The position numbers were made by a program, and so were the translations under genes. A model generated the notes under the pieces. It was not told where the DNA came from. It ran no database searches and saw only the letters and a list, made by a program, of their open reading frames with translations. Of a stretch of DNA of 64,000 nucleotides, positions 1 through 10,979 are shown piece after piece. Source of the DNA: Patiria pectinifera (Eukaryota; Echinodermata; Asteroidea; Valvatida; Asterinidae); the NCBI GenBank assembly GCA_029964075.1, contig CM057150.1:558001-622000 (forward strand), written 5' to 3'. Each line of letters opens with the position of its first letter. Within the stretch, counting starts at the first letter, position 1.

Positions 1-35
1 TTATTTTTTATATTTGCTTAATAATGTTTTTTGAG

Positions 36-86
36 TGGGCGTTTTTACCCCGGGCAAAATCAGGGGTCTCGGGGTAAAAACGCCCA
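36..86. repeat. Short perfect hairpin
   Basis: The arm TGGGCGTTTTTACCCC at 36 pairs with GGGGTAAAAACGCCCA ending at 86, leaving a loop of about 19 bases. A related motif (GGGGTAAAAC..CGCCCA) recurs near 6850, so it is probably a remnant of a dispersed palindromic repeat. No coding content. Confidence 0.6.
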
Positions 87-222
87 GTACTTTCCTTGAT
101 ATCAAACTCTATTGCAGCCTCATTTATCTTCAAAAACCTCACTGTTAGAACATTCTACAGCATTATGTTTGTTGTATTTAAGTATTAGCTATAAGAGTCC
201 CACTACATAAATATTAAACAGT

Positions 223-345
223 CAGGTGCGGATCCAGAAAGGGGGGGAGGAGGGGGGGTCAACCCCCCCCCCCTGCAGCTGTAAAAAAAAAAATTATCAT
301 ACAAATTCCTAAAAACTAAGTCGAACCCCCCCCCCCCCTCCTGCT
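223..345. mobile_element. Left end of a hAT-like MITE, truncated
   Basis: CAGGTGCGGATCCAG at 223 closely matches the terminal inverted repeats of the intact MITEs at 26233-26555 and 41682-42049, which have 8-bp target duplications. It is followed by the poly-G and poly-C runs typical of that family. No matching right end is visible, so this looks like a 5' fragment. The right boundary is approximate. Confidence 0.45.
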
Positions 346-2297
346 TATAACAAGGAAAATGTTAGGCCCCAAGTCTGTTTTCTATTTTTTTTTTTCCCTT
401 TGTTTTCCATTACTGATAATAAAAACTATAACAAGGTAATTTGTAAAATCCCAAGGAGCTCGTTATTTGGTGTTCTACTTTACATGTATGTGTCCATACA
501 GACAACAGCACTTTCTGAACACAGAATATAAAAATGTAACTTTGTGCATCTGAGCTCAAAGTTAAATTAGGAAGACGCCAGACAGTCTTGACAGCAGAAA
601 CACTTATCTTTAACTTGTCATGCTTGTGTGTGTAAATTTATTGGACAGCAATAACAAGAATAACATTCTTAACTGTTTTAAAACATAAATTTTTAAACAT
701 GAAAAATGTCCTTTACATGCAACAGTACTGGTAAGAAATAACACAAATATCTTTATTGAGTGAAATCCGTTCTTGATTTAAAAATTAAACAATTGGCCAT
801 AATAACACATCTCTTTCTACAACATCAAATGCATTAAAAAACGTTTTGAAAAATTTGGCCCTCATGCCTTCTAACTAGAATTTGAACTTGAACAAACAAA
901 CTGATCATATTTAACTTAACCCTAACCGCCCCCAATGCTACAAAATACCACTGAGTAGTAACCTGTAGTATTAATTTCTTTCCATACAAGTGTGCACAGC
1001 ACATGTAGTATTCTGTGGTATTTGGTACTTGACCCCCAAGCTGCCCTTTAATAAGCTGCGCCAAAGAGAGAAAATACTCAGTTGGAGACGCTTACAAACA
1101 ACCCTGTCTCAACATATAAAAAAGTGAACTTTCAACTACAATAATCTGTTATTAAAATTGAAGGAAGTACTTTTTCCATGTGCATTGCATTTTTGCATTT
1201 ATAGACTGATTGCAATGTGGTTGGAAAAAAAACATAAAAAAATAAAGGAACCCTGTTGATAATTCGATTAAAACCTAACAGAAGAACAAGTAATTGTTTC
1301 ATTACTCTGCAAAAATCTTGTTTTGGAAGCAAATATTGCATGAACTGATATAAAAGCATCAGAATTATAGAACCATCTCAGAAAATTAATATCAGGAGCC
1401 TAAATTTTTAGAGAGGTTGAAAGTCCCCATCAACCCCATATTTGTATTTTACACTGCTCCTATGAACCATCATTTTTTTTCTCTGTCACCACCGCTATAC
1501 CATTAATGCTGTGCTCAAAACATTAATTACATGTAGGCCTACATGTTTAGCAAACAAATAACGCAAATTTGCATTAATTTAAAGAATTTCTCAACCTAAA
1601 TCACAGTGTGTTTATAATGTTTGTAAACTAATCTCATGCATTATGCATTATACGTAGCCTTGTGGTTGGCTACAGCGTGAATTGGGTCATATCAGGTCAC
1701 CTACAAGGTCAAACACCATAACAAAGCCAATGACATGAATAATGGAACAAATTGTCACAGTACCCCTACATCCCTGCAGTTGCATATAGTTTAATGAAGA
1801 GGAATTACCTCATCAAATGGTCAGGTCTCTTTAGACACATGTACAGGGTCAACAAATACTGGAATCAATGCATACATGTACATGTATACATGTAGGTCAC
1901 AAACTGAAATGCATCAGTGCCATACCAGTAGAGCAATACATGTACACAACAGGTACATTTACATGTACATTGTAGTTAGTCTATAAAATAAACAAAGTCC
2001 TGTGGTCAGTGAACAGTGACCTCATGACTTGAAACACCAAGCAGACAGTGCAATGACATGACTGACATTACACAAATAAATAAGGAGGACATTGTTGTTA
2101 ACATGTCAAACAAACTTTAACTGTCAACTGTTAACCTCTCAAAGATATATTCACTAATCCTGTGAGAATTATTTACAGCATGCACTAGTGTTAGATAATT
2201 CCTGTGCCGAGAAAATGAACCTCAATCTAAATGGAGGGACTGTTTACAGCACAACACAAAGTCACAGAATTCAACTGCAATGACATATTTGACTATT

Positions 2298-2760
2298 AGT
2301 CAAGTTCACTGTGTAATTTCGTTAACTTTTTTGGGGGATTTGCAAACCTATACATTTTTGGAATCTGTGTGGTATAGGCAATCAGAAAACCAATGTTTAC
2401 AATTTGCCGGAAGCATGCATGGCGGCCATCTTGGATTTTTAAAATGGCCGCCTTCAAAATGGGTGTTTCTCAATATCTCAGCATCAAGGTGGCCCAGAGT
2501 CATGATTTTAACGGCTAAACATACATTTTCAGGGGTGAGGAAGCCAGTGGTACAAAGTAAAATAAGCTAAACATAACCACCAAGCGGCCATCTTGGATCT
2601 TCAAAATGGCTGCCTTGAAAATTGGTGTTTCTCAATATCTCAGCATCCAGGTTTCCTAGAGTAATGCTTGTAACGGCTAAACATACATTTTCAGGGGTGA
2701 GGAAGCCAGTGGTATAAAGTAAACTCAGCTAAACATAACCACAAAGCAGATTTTCATGTT
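2298..2760 (+). repeat. Left terminal region with two subterminal repeats
   Basis: After the terminal inverted repeat, a unit beginning near AAAATGGCCGCC at 2441 recurs at about 2603, a period of about 162 bp. Each unit contains GGCGGCCATCTTGGATT-type sequence, TTTCTCAATATCTCAGCATC and a stretch ending near ATAAGCTAAACATAACCAC. The block is the inverted counterpart of 4800-5320. Confidence 0.8.
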
Positions 2761-2918
2761 CATTTCATAATAATACATTTTTTAAATGGCTCAAAACTTC
2801 TACATGTAGCAAGTCAAACCTCCAGCATGTCTAGGCAGCTTCTTGGACAACTTCAATATCATGATACCATGACAAAATAAGTGTGGTATAACAAAATCTT
2901 TGTTATGTAGCAGAATCT

Positions 2919-3920
2919 TTACACATCATCATCATAACTGTCACTGGTCGGCAACATGTCATTCCTAGAGTCCTTATCATTCTGGCACTGGGTGCTGCAC
3001 TGGCAGAGGTTTGTGCATGATAAGTTCTTGGACCTGCAAGAGCATCGAGATGTTGAACAGTCTGCTCTGCACTGGCATCTCACCATCTCAATGATGGCAT
3101 TGGGGGCTGGGAGGACCTTAGTTGTGATTGGCTTCACCTGATCAGCTGCTGTGTCCTTGTAGAAGCCATGCTGCAGCGGATCCAGGAACTGCTGCTGAGC
3201 AATGCTTGCCTGGCCCCATACTGTGGCCTGGATCTGGACTCGGTGGATGTGCTGTTTGAGAGCACCAAGGGTGGGAGGCAGCTTGTCACTTTCAGCCATA
3301 TGCTTGCAGAAAAGATGCCATCGCAGCTCAGGGATGTTCGCAATCTGGATGCCCTTTGGCGCGAATGTAGCCAGCGTTGACAGCAGCTCTTCAGTGACTT
3401 CAGCGGCATCTGAAAGCATCTGCAGAGCATTGATGACTACTCCGCCTGCTTTGAGGTAGACTTTCAGCCAGGTTGCCTTTCCTATGCGAGAGAACCTCCC
3501 AGTGTTGTCTGCCCCCGTGAATGCGTGGAAGGCCGGCAAAGCCTTTGCTCTTTCTGGACCTAGATCTGTCCATATTGGCTGCACTTGGACCACTCCGGAA
3601 GCCATTGACATGGACGTGTTTCTCAGCAGAAGGTCATAATGTGCTACGACCAGCACCAGAACATCAGTTTCTGGGGAGAAGACCACCAACTCTGCATCAG
3701 GTGGGTTCCTCTGTGATGCCAGCACTGCATGATAGATTAGCAGCGTGTCCGCCTCTTCGTGATTGTTGTCCTCGATTAGCAGCTCGCTATTGCTCCTAGT
3801 ACGTCCTGCGGCAGATGCGATAACCAGCTTTGACGAGTCTTGGTTGTACTCCAGGGTTTTTGCTGCCAGATACTCAGTCAGATCAGCCTTCGTTTTGTCG
3901 TGGGAAAGGAACTGGCTCAT
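2919..3920 (-). CDS. XPG/FEN1-like nuclease half of transposon protein
   Basis: This 333-residue frame carries signatures of a PIN/XPG-type nuclease. An acidic EEAD motif (residues 55-58) precedes a predicted helix, SPETDVLVLV (82-91) resembles the XPG I-region strand with two aspartates, and HAFTGADNTGRFSRIGKATW (132-151) matches the layout of the FEN1 helix-3-turn-helix (GCDY..GIG.K.A). LPPTLGALKQHIHR (214-227) is a further motif that I also see at 34377-34655. The C-terminus (282-312) has about ten cysteines in CxC spacing, like a tesmin/CXC domain. The first methionine is not the true start: the frame overlaps the upstream ORF by 4 bases and continues open upstream of it, so one frameshift divides a single ancestral protein. 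Its activity is inferred from family resemblance only. Confidence 0.7.
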   Translation of the reverse strand: MSQFLSHDKTKADLTEYLAAKTLEYNQDSSKLVIASAAGRTRSNSELLIEDNNHEEADTLLIYHAVLASQRNPPDAELVVFSPETDVLVLVVAHYDLLLRNTSMSMASGVVQVQPIWTDLGPERAKALPAFHAFTGADNTGRFSRIGKATWLKVYLKAGGVVINALQMLSDAAEVTEELLSTLATFAPKGIQIANIPELRWHLFCKHMAESDKLPPTLGALKQHIHRVQIQATVWGQASIAQQQFLDPLQHGFYKDTAADQVKPITTKVLPAPNAIIEMVRCQCRADCSTSRCSCRSKNLSCTNLCQCSTQCQNDKDSRNDMLPTSDSYDDDV

Positions 3921-4840
3921 TGGGATGTGCTTGATGCTGGTGTCATCTCTGATCTGATATTGGATCGGATCCTTCCCTTGTCTCGGTGTAGGTAGTTCAT
4001 CATTGATTTGAACATGGCATTCTTGGATCTTTGGGTCTCCCAGTCCTGGAATGTCTTCCGCACTTCAGCATTGGTCAAGGCTTGAAGGAGGGTGATGTTG
4101 GCATGTTTCACGGATTCAGCCTTTGTGCATTTGTTCCCCTCAGAGCAGGCAGCTTCTACTACCTCCGTTGCTTCCAAGCAGATGTCTTTCAGTTGTGGGT
4201 TGTCTGTGAAGAACTCCTCCAGTGCCATCTCATAGAGTGCTACATATGAATAGATGTGTGCACGGAGAGCACGCTTGTAGTGTGTGCATTTCAGGATTTG
4301 TCTTGTTGTGGCAGAACCATAGACGTCAGCTTCCATCCAGGCATCATCTATGCCGGAGTTCTCCATGGAGGCTCCGAGAGCTCGCAGAGCAGCCATGACG
4401 ACGTGTAGTTCGCCCAGTCTGGGGACAACTGTGTGCTTCAAATAAGGCCTGGCATCTAACAGTTGCACCACCTTCTCGTAGAGAGCCATATCAAATGAAA
4501 TGACCGTCGGATGATCTTCACCAACTGCCAAGTACCTCAGCTGACTTGCTTGCATGATCACAGTCAGTAGGGTCGGCCACTCGTGTGCCACCTCTGGCAG
4601 TAGTGGTAAGGCTCCAACCTTGGTCACGGACTGGCTTGTAGACAGCAGTGAGTTGTAGCCTGCCCAACCAGGGATCTTGCTGGAATGTCTGCCGTCTTTC
4701 ATCCTGGATAGAAAAGAGGCGACAACCAATCCCAGCTGTGTCAGCTGATATGAGCAAGAGACTCCAACCTCGTTGATGGTGAAGTCATCTGTCCTCTGGA
4801 TGCTGAGATATTGAGAAACACCAATTTTCAAGGCAGCCAT
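3917..4840 (-). CDS. Upstream half of transposon protein, chimeric start
   Basis: This 307-residue frame holds IPGWAGYNSL (56-65), ISFDMALY (114-121), VPRLGELHVVM (139-149) and SGIDDAWMEADVYGSA (162-177). These motifs are characteristic of an abundant uncharacterised repeat-protein family in cnidarians, echinoderms and fish; the spaced acidic residues could be an RNase-H-like core, but I cannot show this. The first 15 or so residues are encoded by the 162-bp subterminal repeat, so the start codon is repeat-derived and the true N-terminal zinc module is missing, presumably through an internal deletion. The frame closes at 3917 and the rest of the protein continues in another frame in 2919-3920. 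Confidence 0.65.
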   Translation of the reverse strand: MAALKIGVSQYLSIQRTDDFTINEVGVSCSYQLTQLGLVVASFLSRMKDGRHSSKIPGWAGYNSLLSTSQSVTKVGALPLLPEVAHEWPTLLTVIMQASQLRYLAVGEDHPTVISFDMALYEKVVQLLDARPYLKHTVVPRLGELHVVMAALRALGASMENSGIDDAWMEADVYGSATTRQILKCTHYKRALRAHIYSYVALYEMALEEFFTDNPQLKDICLEATEVVEAACSEGNKCTKAESVKHANITLLQALTNAEVRKTFQDWETQRSKNAMFKSMMNYLHRDKGRIRSNIRSEMTPASSTSQ

Positions 4841-5320
4841 TTTGAAAATCCAAGATGGCCGCTTGGTGGTTATGTTTAGCTTATTTTACTTTGTACCACT
4901 GGCTTCCTCACCCCTGAAAATGTATGTTTAGCCGTTAAAATCATGACTCTGGGCCACCTTGATGCTGAGATATTGAGAAACACCCGTTTTGAAGGCGGTC
5001 ATTTTGAAAATCCAAGATGGCCGCTTTGTGGTTATGTTTAGCTTATTTTGCTTTGTACCACTGGCTTCCTCACCCCTGAAAATGTATGTTTAGCCGTTAA
5101 AATCATGACTCTAGGCCACCTGGATGCTGAGATATTGAGAAACACCCATTTTGAAGGCGGCCATTTTAAAAATCCAAGATGGCTGCCATGCATGCTTCCG
5201 GCAAATTGTAAACATTGGTTTTCTGATTGCCTATACCACACAGATTCCAAAAATGTATAGGTTTGCAAATCCCCCCAAAAAGTTAACGAAGTTCAAAATC
5301 TGGACATAGTGAACTTGACT
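4800..5320 (-). repeat. Right terminal region with three subterminal repeats
   Basis: GATATTGAGAAACACC recurs at 4806, 4969 and 5131, a period of 162-163 bp. The array ends in the terminal inverted repeat at 5308-5320 and is the inverted counterpart of 2298-2760, with one extra unit. Copies differ by scattered substitutions. Confidence 0.8.
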
Positions 5321-5723
5321 ATATCTAGGAAATTGGGAGTAACATAAAGTTATGACCTACCATGTACAATTGAAATTCTTCTTTGGTGGTTTCAGGCATT
5401 TAACAAAAAAAATCACCACCTTTGGAAAAACTGCTAACGTGTCGGTAAATAAGTGGCACTCTTTACTGTGATTCTTTTCTCCAGTTGGCGGTCTCTGTTA
5501 AATCCAATATGCTGATCTTTCTGGACAAATTCTGTGGATAATCACAGCCTCACAGGCTTATTTATCTGCGGGCTGACTTTAAATGAAGGGTACATGTACC
5601 AAACTGCATTATCTTGTATGTTTTAGTTGTGGTTTTGGGCAAGGAGACAAAATGAAAGGGGGGGGGGCTTGGTTTAGCCACTGTTTTTAAGTCAAGACTA
5701 GTTAGATGCAAGAAATCACTTAC

Positions 5724-5840
5724 CTTTTGTTTCACACAAAGGTTTCTCAAATCCCGTAGGGCACTCGCATGTAGCTGTTATCCCATCACTCAAAACTGAA
5801 CAGGTTCCACCATTAAAACAAGGATTTGGAACACATGGAT
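5724..5840 (-). CDS. Gene A exon: EGF-like domain
   Basis: Read on the minus strand, the 117-bp exon has a CTAG acceptor just above 5840 and a GTAAGT donor just below 5724, and is phase 1-1. It encodes one EGF-like repeat: DPCVPNPCFNGGTC, then about nine residues, then CECPTGFEKPLC. All six cysteines are present in the usual C-x4-C-x5-C..C-x-C-x8-C spacing. No calcium-binding consensus precedes it. It follows the Ig exon at 6256-6594 in the same phase and fits as the next extracellular domain of gene A. The rest of the protein is not visible between here and position 1. Confidence 0.8.
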
Positions 5841-6255
5841 CTAGGAAGATTAAAAATTACGAAATAAACATTCAAAAGAAATCATAAGACTGTTTCATAT
5901 TAAACAGGGATGGGGAGGGGCAAAGTTTTTGTTCCTATTTTTAAAAATAAATACCCACTGTACACACGTGTACATGTACACGCATGTAACCTGTGTTTTC
6001 CTAAATCTGCAAAGACAAAATTCCACGTGTTGTTGTTGTTGAACCTTAGAGAAAAGAGCATAACCAAAAGAAAAGGGCAACAGGAGGCATATATGTAAGT
6101 ACCCGTATTGAGGTGGGGATTGGGCTGGGGTTGGTGGAGTACCAGGGTGGAAAAAAGGACACAAGGTTAAGCAGTCAACATTGCTATGGGAAAGTTCCAA
6201 ATACGGGTACCTATTTCGGAAACTACCTAAGTGCCAGAATATTATCTACACGTAC

Positions 6256-6594
6256 CAACGCTGAGCGTTACACTGATCATGACTCCTGGATCATCCTCAT
6301 AGTTGACAGCTTTACACTTCAATTCCTGCCCATTGTAATCTTGCTTAGGTTCCAAAGTCACATTACTTGAACTGGTTGTAAGACTGTCTGCGCCAACAAC
6401 ATGTACAGGATTTGAGATTAATCCTGAGTCTACTGGATTACCATCAACAGTCCACGTGAAAGTAGCTTCTGGGTTGATATCCTGTACTTTGCAAGTGATG
6501 ATGTGTTCTGAAACATCATTGCTGAGTTCAACCTTACTCCCGTTGGTAAATGTACCTCCACTTGCATTGAATAGTGTTACTGACGTAGCTGGGA
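6256..6594 (-). CDS. Gene A exon: Ig domain 2
   Basis: This 339-bp exon has acceptor CTACAG at 6600-6595, donor GTACGT at 6255, and is phase 1-1. It encodes about 113 residues starting PATSVTLFNASGG. The Ig fold signatures are IITCKVQDINPEATFTWTV (first cysteine and core tryptophan) and ELKCKAVNYEDD (second cysteine). The usual D-x-G/A-x-Y-x-C is replaced by QDYNGQELKC, as in I- and C2-type domains. It lies between the V-like Ig exon and the EGF exon on the same strand. I infer an extracellular adhesion or recognition role from the domains only. Confidence 0.82.
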
Positions 6595-8028
6595 CTGTAG
6601 TGGAGATTTAAAAAAAAAAAAAGCATAGGGTAAACTGGGGTGAAACGCCAATTCTTTTAGGTTTTTGTTGAATATCTCAGTACTACTTGGAGACACTACG
6701 AAATAAATATGTGGTTTTATGCAATACATGTCTCCTCTATCAGGTGCAAATATAATATCATGGTCATTATATTGATAAGGGTAAATTTTCCCCCCCCCCC
6801 CCTTTTTAGGGAGGAAGTTTGGCGGGTTTTTTTTACCCGGGCCTTGGGGTAAAACATCCGCCCACATACGTATATAAAAAAAGATATGTGTACCACAGGT
6901 TTCCCTGTAGTATCGTCATATTTTTGTGATTAATTTAATATTGAGGGATACTTCATCAGGTACAAATAACTTTTCATACACAGCTGGTTAATTATAACTA
7001 CAAACTTGATCATTTGAAACAGGTATTTTTATGTGGAAGGAAGTGGAACATTCACATACATAATTCGCCCATAACACACTTGTAGGCTTACAAATGTATG
7101 TAAAATACCTGCCAATAATTATTGAACAATCTATTGCAATCATGTTGAGCCAAAGCATTAGGCATACCATATGTTTCTAGCCTACTGTTGATAACCTAAG
7201 GCTTTATCAAAGGAGAACTTTTAAGAGACAGATTTCTTGTATTAGAGAAAAGAACGAAACGCATTCATGGAGAAAAGATTTGAGGATTTGCATGGTGGAG
7301 ATAGGCCTACTAAAAAGAAGGGTTTGCGGAGACACCATGTGCGAATAATTTCTCAACTAGAGAATGGTTCTCAACTAGTCTTCCAGATAATCTACACCAC
7401 ACATCAAAACCAAACAGATAACAAAAGCATCGCTGAAAGACTGGCATTTAATTTAGGAACACCCAAAATTATGCAATCTGTTTCCAAACGATGACTATAA
7501 AACAGCCAGAAGTCTGAAAGGTTTACTTGTCAAATCAGTGTTTATCGATAACTGGGAATTGAACTCATCACAAGGTTGACACAAAATTGTATTAGATGCA
7601 CTTACCAGTATCTATGCACTCTAACATTTGATACGACTTTAGCCGAATATAAATAACAGTATTGGCTTACTACTGATCTAGTAAACCGGTCTAGTTGGGT
7701 CTTAGAACCATTTCTAGTCATTTTTACTTAAAAGTACACTGAATGGTTCTATTTTCTTCAGTTTTTCCCTAAACCTTGGTAAGTTGAAAGTGACCAGGTC
7801 AAGACAAGACAAAAGACGATATCTTTTTTATTTGAGAAAAAAAACTAACCTTTTTGTGTGTGATATACTGGTACATGTACCTACATGTACATTTTTGCAT
7901 GTAACATGGACAGACACACTGCAAGGAAAGCGGTGCTTAGGAAAATTCGATTTCTAATAGGCACTTTCATTGACATTATTAAGCCATTTTACATTGTTAT
8001 CAAGCAAAAATATACATTATTAAATTAG

Positions 8029-8143
8029 TTATCTTGCGAGCGCGAGTGGAACACGGAATAATGTAGTGCGTCTGTGTCCCATAGTGGTATGTGGGACACA
8101 GACGCACTACATTTTCCGTGTTCCACGAGCGCGAGCGCGATAA
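8029..8143. repeat. Fold-back hairpin
   Basis: The left arm begins TTATCTTGCGAGCGCGAGTG and the right arm ends with its near-complement at 8143. Arms of about 54 bp are separated by only a few bases around 8085. It includes GTAGTGCGTCTGTGTCCCA on one side and its exact complement on the other. Probably a palindromic MITE. Confidence 0.75.
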
Positions 8144-8148
8144 CGAAT

Positions 8149-8374
8149 TTATCTTCAAGCAAACTTGACGCACAGTAAAGTTGGAACACGCATGCTGTGT
8201 AACCTTTGAATTCACAGTGAATTGTGCAGCACTAATTGCGTCACGCAGGCTTAGAATAGCGCAATAAGCGGAGTGTGGTATGAACCATGGCCGTGCGGTA
8301 TGGTTATATGTAGCACGGCCTGTTGCCATGGATCGACCAATCAGGATCGAGGATTCAAGTTTGCTTGAAGATAA
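8149..8374. mobile_element. MITE with 20-bp terminal inverted repeats
   Basis: TTATCTTCAAGCAAACTTGA at 8149-8168 is repeated in perfect inverted orientation at 8355-8374. The 226-bp element has no coding capacity. It abuts the hairpin at 8029-8143, so the two may be parts of one composite. Confidence 0.7.
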
Positions 8375-9302
8375 GTAACAATATTCACACTGGCTTCAAA
8401 TTAACAATGTGATTAGGGTTACGTACACATGTACGAACAGGGACAAACATTTTGTGACAAATGTCCAGTCTGTTCGTACGTATAAATCCTGATTATAAAA
8501 TATCAAATAATTCTTCACACTGACTCTGAGTTTTCTAGGTTTTTACCAATAGCATTCCTCCAGGCAGTTGTAATAGACCATGGCGAAAGACCACATCTTG
8601 ACCTCTAGATTGTGACAAATCAGCGGGCGCTTTCTACAAATGTATACCCTAGACACAGCACCAAAAAAGGCTGTGGTCACGCACTCTGTATTATGTTACA
8701 CAATACGTGCCTGGCTGTTGTTGTATAATTACAAAACACTGCATTCGAATTGACCAATCACACGCTTAGTCCTGATCTGGGAATAAAATGACGTCATGAT
8801 TTAGTAAAGACGACTCCCATTTGCTGAGGCGCAAATCGCATAAATCTGCATGCTTTGACATACATCAGATGTTATACAGGAGACTTGGTTCCGTGGATAG
8901 CGGGTGATACTCAGACTATCCTCCAGGGTACATTTACATCTTAAAATAAGTCAACAATAGGGGATCATTAAATTGTATGCTTACTTTGTGACTTTATCTA
9001 AAATGTCTGTCCTTCGTTACGTACGTAACACTTTTTAAAACAATATTTAAAACTATAGGCCTATTTTCTAAAATGCAAAACCAGTTATATCATTTGCAGG
9101 TGAGGAGATTCATTGAGGAGCCCTTGCAATGTTTACAGCAAGATAATTGAGAGACCAAAATCGTAGTTTTATCATTAAAACTTTATACACATGTACATGT
9201 ACGGTAGGTCTTCTCAAATGTCACACTTTTCACACATTCATTATTTACATGTCATGATGCATGTAGAAAGTGGTTGGGAAGCACACAAATAAACCAACTT
9301 AC

Positions 9303-9668
9303 CAATAACTAGCAAAGAGGAACTGTTTTGCCCGCTTGGTGTTTGAGAACCCAAGTCATATGACACTTTGCACTCATAAGATCCTTGGTCTCTAGGGAAC
9401 TCCAAAGATGACAGAACAAGCTCACTGTTGCTATTGGTCCTTGTAGCACTGCAGCGACCAGCAGGGGTGTCGCAAAAAACAAAGTAAGTTGGAGGTGTTG
9501 TTCTATAGAAGTCTGCTATCAGTGTAGATTCAAATTTCCATTCCAGAGTTAAAAACGAATATGTGGGGTCATCAATCCCGAAGTCGCATCTCAATGTTGC
9601 TAAGTCAGTATTGGGATTGCTTTCAACACTGGACTGCATATTCACTGTGACTGTTTGACCTCTTAAAC
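9303..9668 (-). CDS. Gene A exon: N-terminal V-like Ig domain
   Basis: A 366-bp exon, acceptor TTCTTCAG above 9668, donor GTAAGT below 9303, phase 1-1. It encodes about 122 residues. ATLRCDFGIDDPTYSF and LEWKFE supply the first cysteine and core tryptophan, and RDQGSYECKVSYDLG gives the D-x-G-x-Y-x-C motif of a V or I-type domain. An additional cysteine pair (FVFCDTPAGRC) may form a second disulfide. Joined to the signal exon at 10980-11031 in phase, the mature protein would begin close to QTVTVNMQ. Later frames past the donor are not coding. Confidence 0.85.
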
Positions 9669-9791
9669 CTGAAGAACAGCAAACAAAACCACAATTTTCA
9701 TGGATGGCTCACTCCATTTGTCCATCACTGCATGTATTATTAAATTATGTACATGTACATTGTACATACTGTGGGTGACATTTTGATTTAA

Positions 9792-10779
9792 AGGGACACT
9801 GCGTCCTGGAATGAGGCCAACTGGGCTACAAAATGTACTTTGAACGAAATGATGTTAGTTGGTTAGAACATATTAGGCAAAAATTAAAAAAAAAAAAAAA
9901 AAAAGTTTTGCTTCCGATCCTCTGGAGGTGTCTGCGTGTAGTCAAGCGTAAAAGGTAGATATTTATGGTTTTTGATGTTTTTTCCTCATTTTTCCCATTA
10001 ACAAAATAGGGTAGGGGCTGTCAGAATAGGGTACGGTACCTGGTAGGTACATGTAGGGAAACCGGAAGCAGAAATATTTGTGTTTTGGTCTTATCTACAC
10101 ATCTGTCCTTAGACGTTTTTGTTTTGTTCTTGTGTTATCAGAGCTGCCAACATTTGCATCTTGCAATCAGGGAGATTTCAGGGAGATTTTGTACAACAAT
10201 CAGGGAGATATTTAGAATTATATTCAATATACATGTAATAGGGAAAACAGTTTCCATAATCAGGGAGATTTTTAAACTTGGTCATCAGAACATGAAAAGA
10301 TGAGTTTATTTTCAGGGAACTTTCTGCAGAATCATTATCAGGGACAGTTGGCAGCTCTGTGTTACACATGCGAGAAAAACTTTCGAGATTCACTTTTGTG
10401 ACCACAAAAAGTTTAGCTGTTCATGCTAGTTGTGCACAATTTGTACTGGTAGTGCTCACCTTTTGTTGACGTGTAAGAAATTACATTTGTGCATTGGTGC
10501 ATGCTGTGTGTAATTTTATATGACAATACACTAACGTACATGTATGTATCGCACATTGACAACAAGAAAACTTCAAAGAAAACGTCTGCGTACTCTGTCG
10601 TGCCTGATGTAGGCCTATGAACAACCAGGTTTTCTATTTGTCTTTTCTTGGGGCAATAGTAAGACATTGGATTGGTTTCCTTTCAACCAGATGTTGGAAA
10701 AAGGAAAAGTGTGGGGGAGTGGGTCTAAACAATCCAAAACAATACAATTTGGTGGATTTCAGGACACAGTACTACCCCT
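9792..10779. mobile_element. TTAA-flanked non-autonomous DNA element
   Basis: TTAA at 9788-9791 and at 10780-10783 flank imperfect inverted ends: left AGGGACACTGCGTCCTGGAA, right complement AGGGGTAGTACTGTGTCCTG. The TTAA target duplication fits piggyBac or Kolobok-type transposons. There is no transposase frame. A second MITE is nested at 10139-10359. The element sits in the first intron of gene A. Confidence 0.6.
10139..10359. mobile_element. Nested MITE, CAGAGCTGCCAAC termini
   Basis: CAGAGCTGCCAAC at 10139 is matched by GTTGGCAGCTCTG ending at 10359. Inside, TCAGGGAGAT recurs at least four times (around 10168, 10180, 10200 and 10260). The termini resemble hAT-type ends; the flanks share TGTTA but I could not confirm an 8-bp duplication. 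Confidence 0.6.
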
Positions 10780-10979
10780 TTAATTTCAAATGAGCCCCAA
10801 TCCAAATTTAATCAGTCTTACTCTTAGCCTGAGTTCACAAACTGTTTCCATGTACATACTGGTACATATCTTCAAAGATGAAAATCACAGTCTAACAAAT
10901 TAGTCAAAGTTCTCCCAACATGGGCAATACCGGTACAGTATTGAGGATGTATGATGTAACGCATACTATATGTACTCAC

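Larger units (their letters stand above)
1..2297. other. Non-coding stretch, probably intron or 3' part of gene A
   Basis: I see no convincing exon here on either strand; open frames are short and lack domain signatures. It lies downstream of the minus-strand Ig/EGF gene, so it may be intron or 3' UTR, but no exon border or polyadenylation context settles that. It is AT-rich, with scattered TACATGTA palindromes (for example around 1870-1890 and 1960) and G/C homopolymer runs at 240-345. Confidence 0.5.
2298..5320 (-). mobile_element. DNA transposon encoding an XPG/FEN1-like protein, degenerate
   Basis: The element is bounded by perfect 13-bp terminal inverted repeats, AGTCAAGTTCACT at 2298-2310 and its complement at 5308-5320. 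These lie within longer inverted termini that hold tandem repeats of about 162 bp. Between them a minus-strand coding region is split by a frameshift (3917-4840, then 2919-3920). The protein combines a conserved uncharacterised module, a PIN/XPG-like nuclease module and a cysteine-rich tail. A flanking TA on each side is a possible target duplication but is not conclusive. I do not recognise the superfamily with certainty; I recall XPG-like domains reported in Academ transposons, which is a lead and not an identification. It sits downstream of the EGF exon of gene A, probably in an intron, in the same orientation as that gene. Confidence 0.75.
6595..9302. other. Gene A intron between the two Ig exons
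   Basis: No exon is visible in this 2.7-kb stretch. It contains two fold-back repeats (8029-8143 and 8149-8374), an imperfect palindrome around 8413-8496 (ACGTACACATGTACGAACAG against its complement), and homopolymer runs near 6605 and 6790. Open frames at 6577-6867 and 7267-7494 have no domain signature. Confidence 0.6.
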
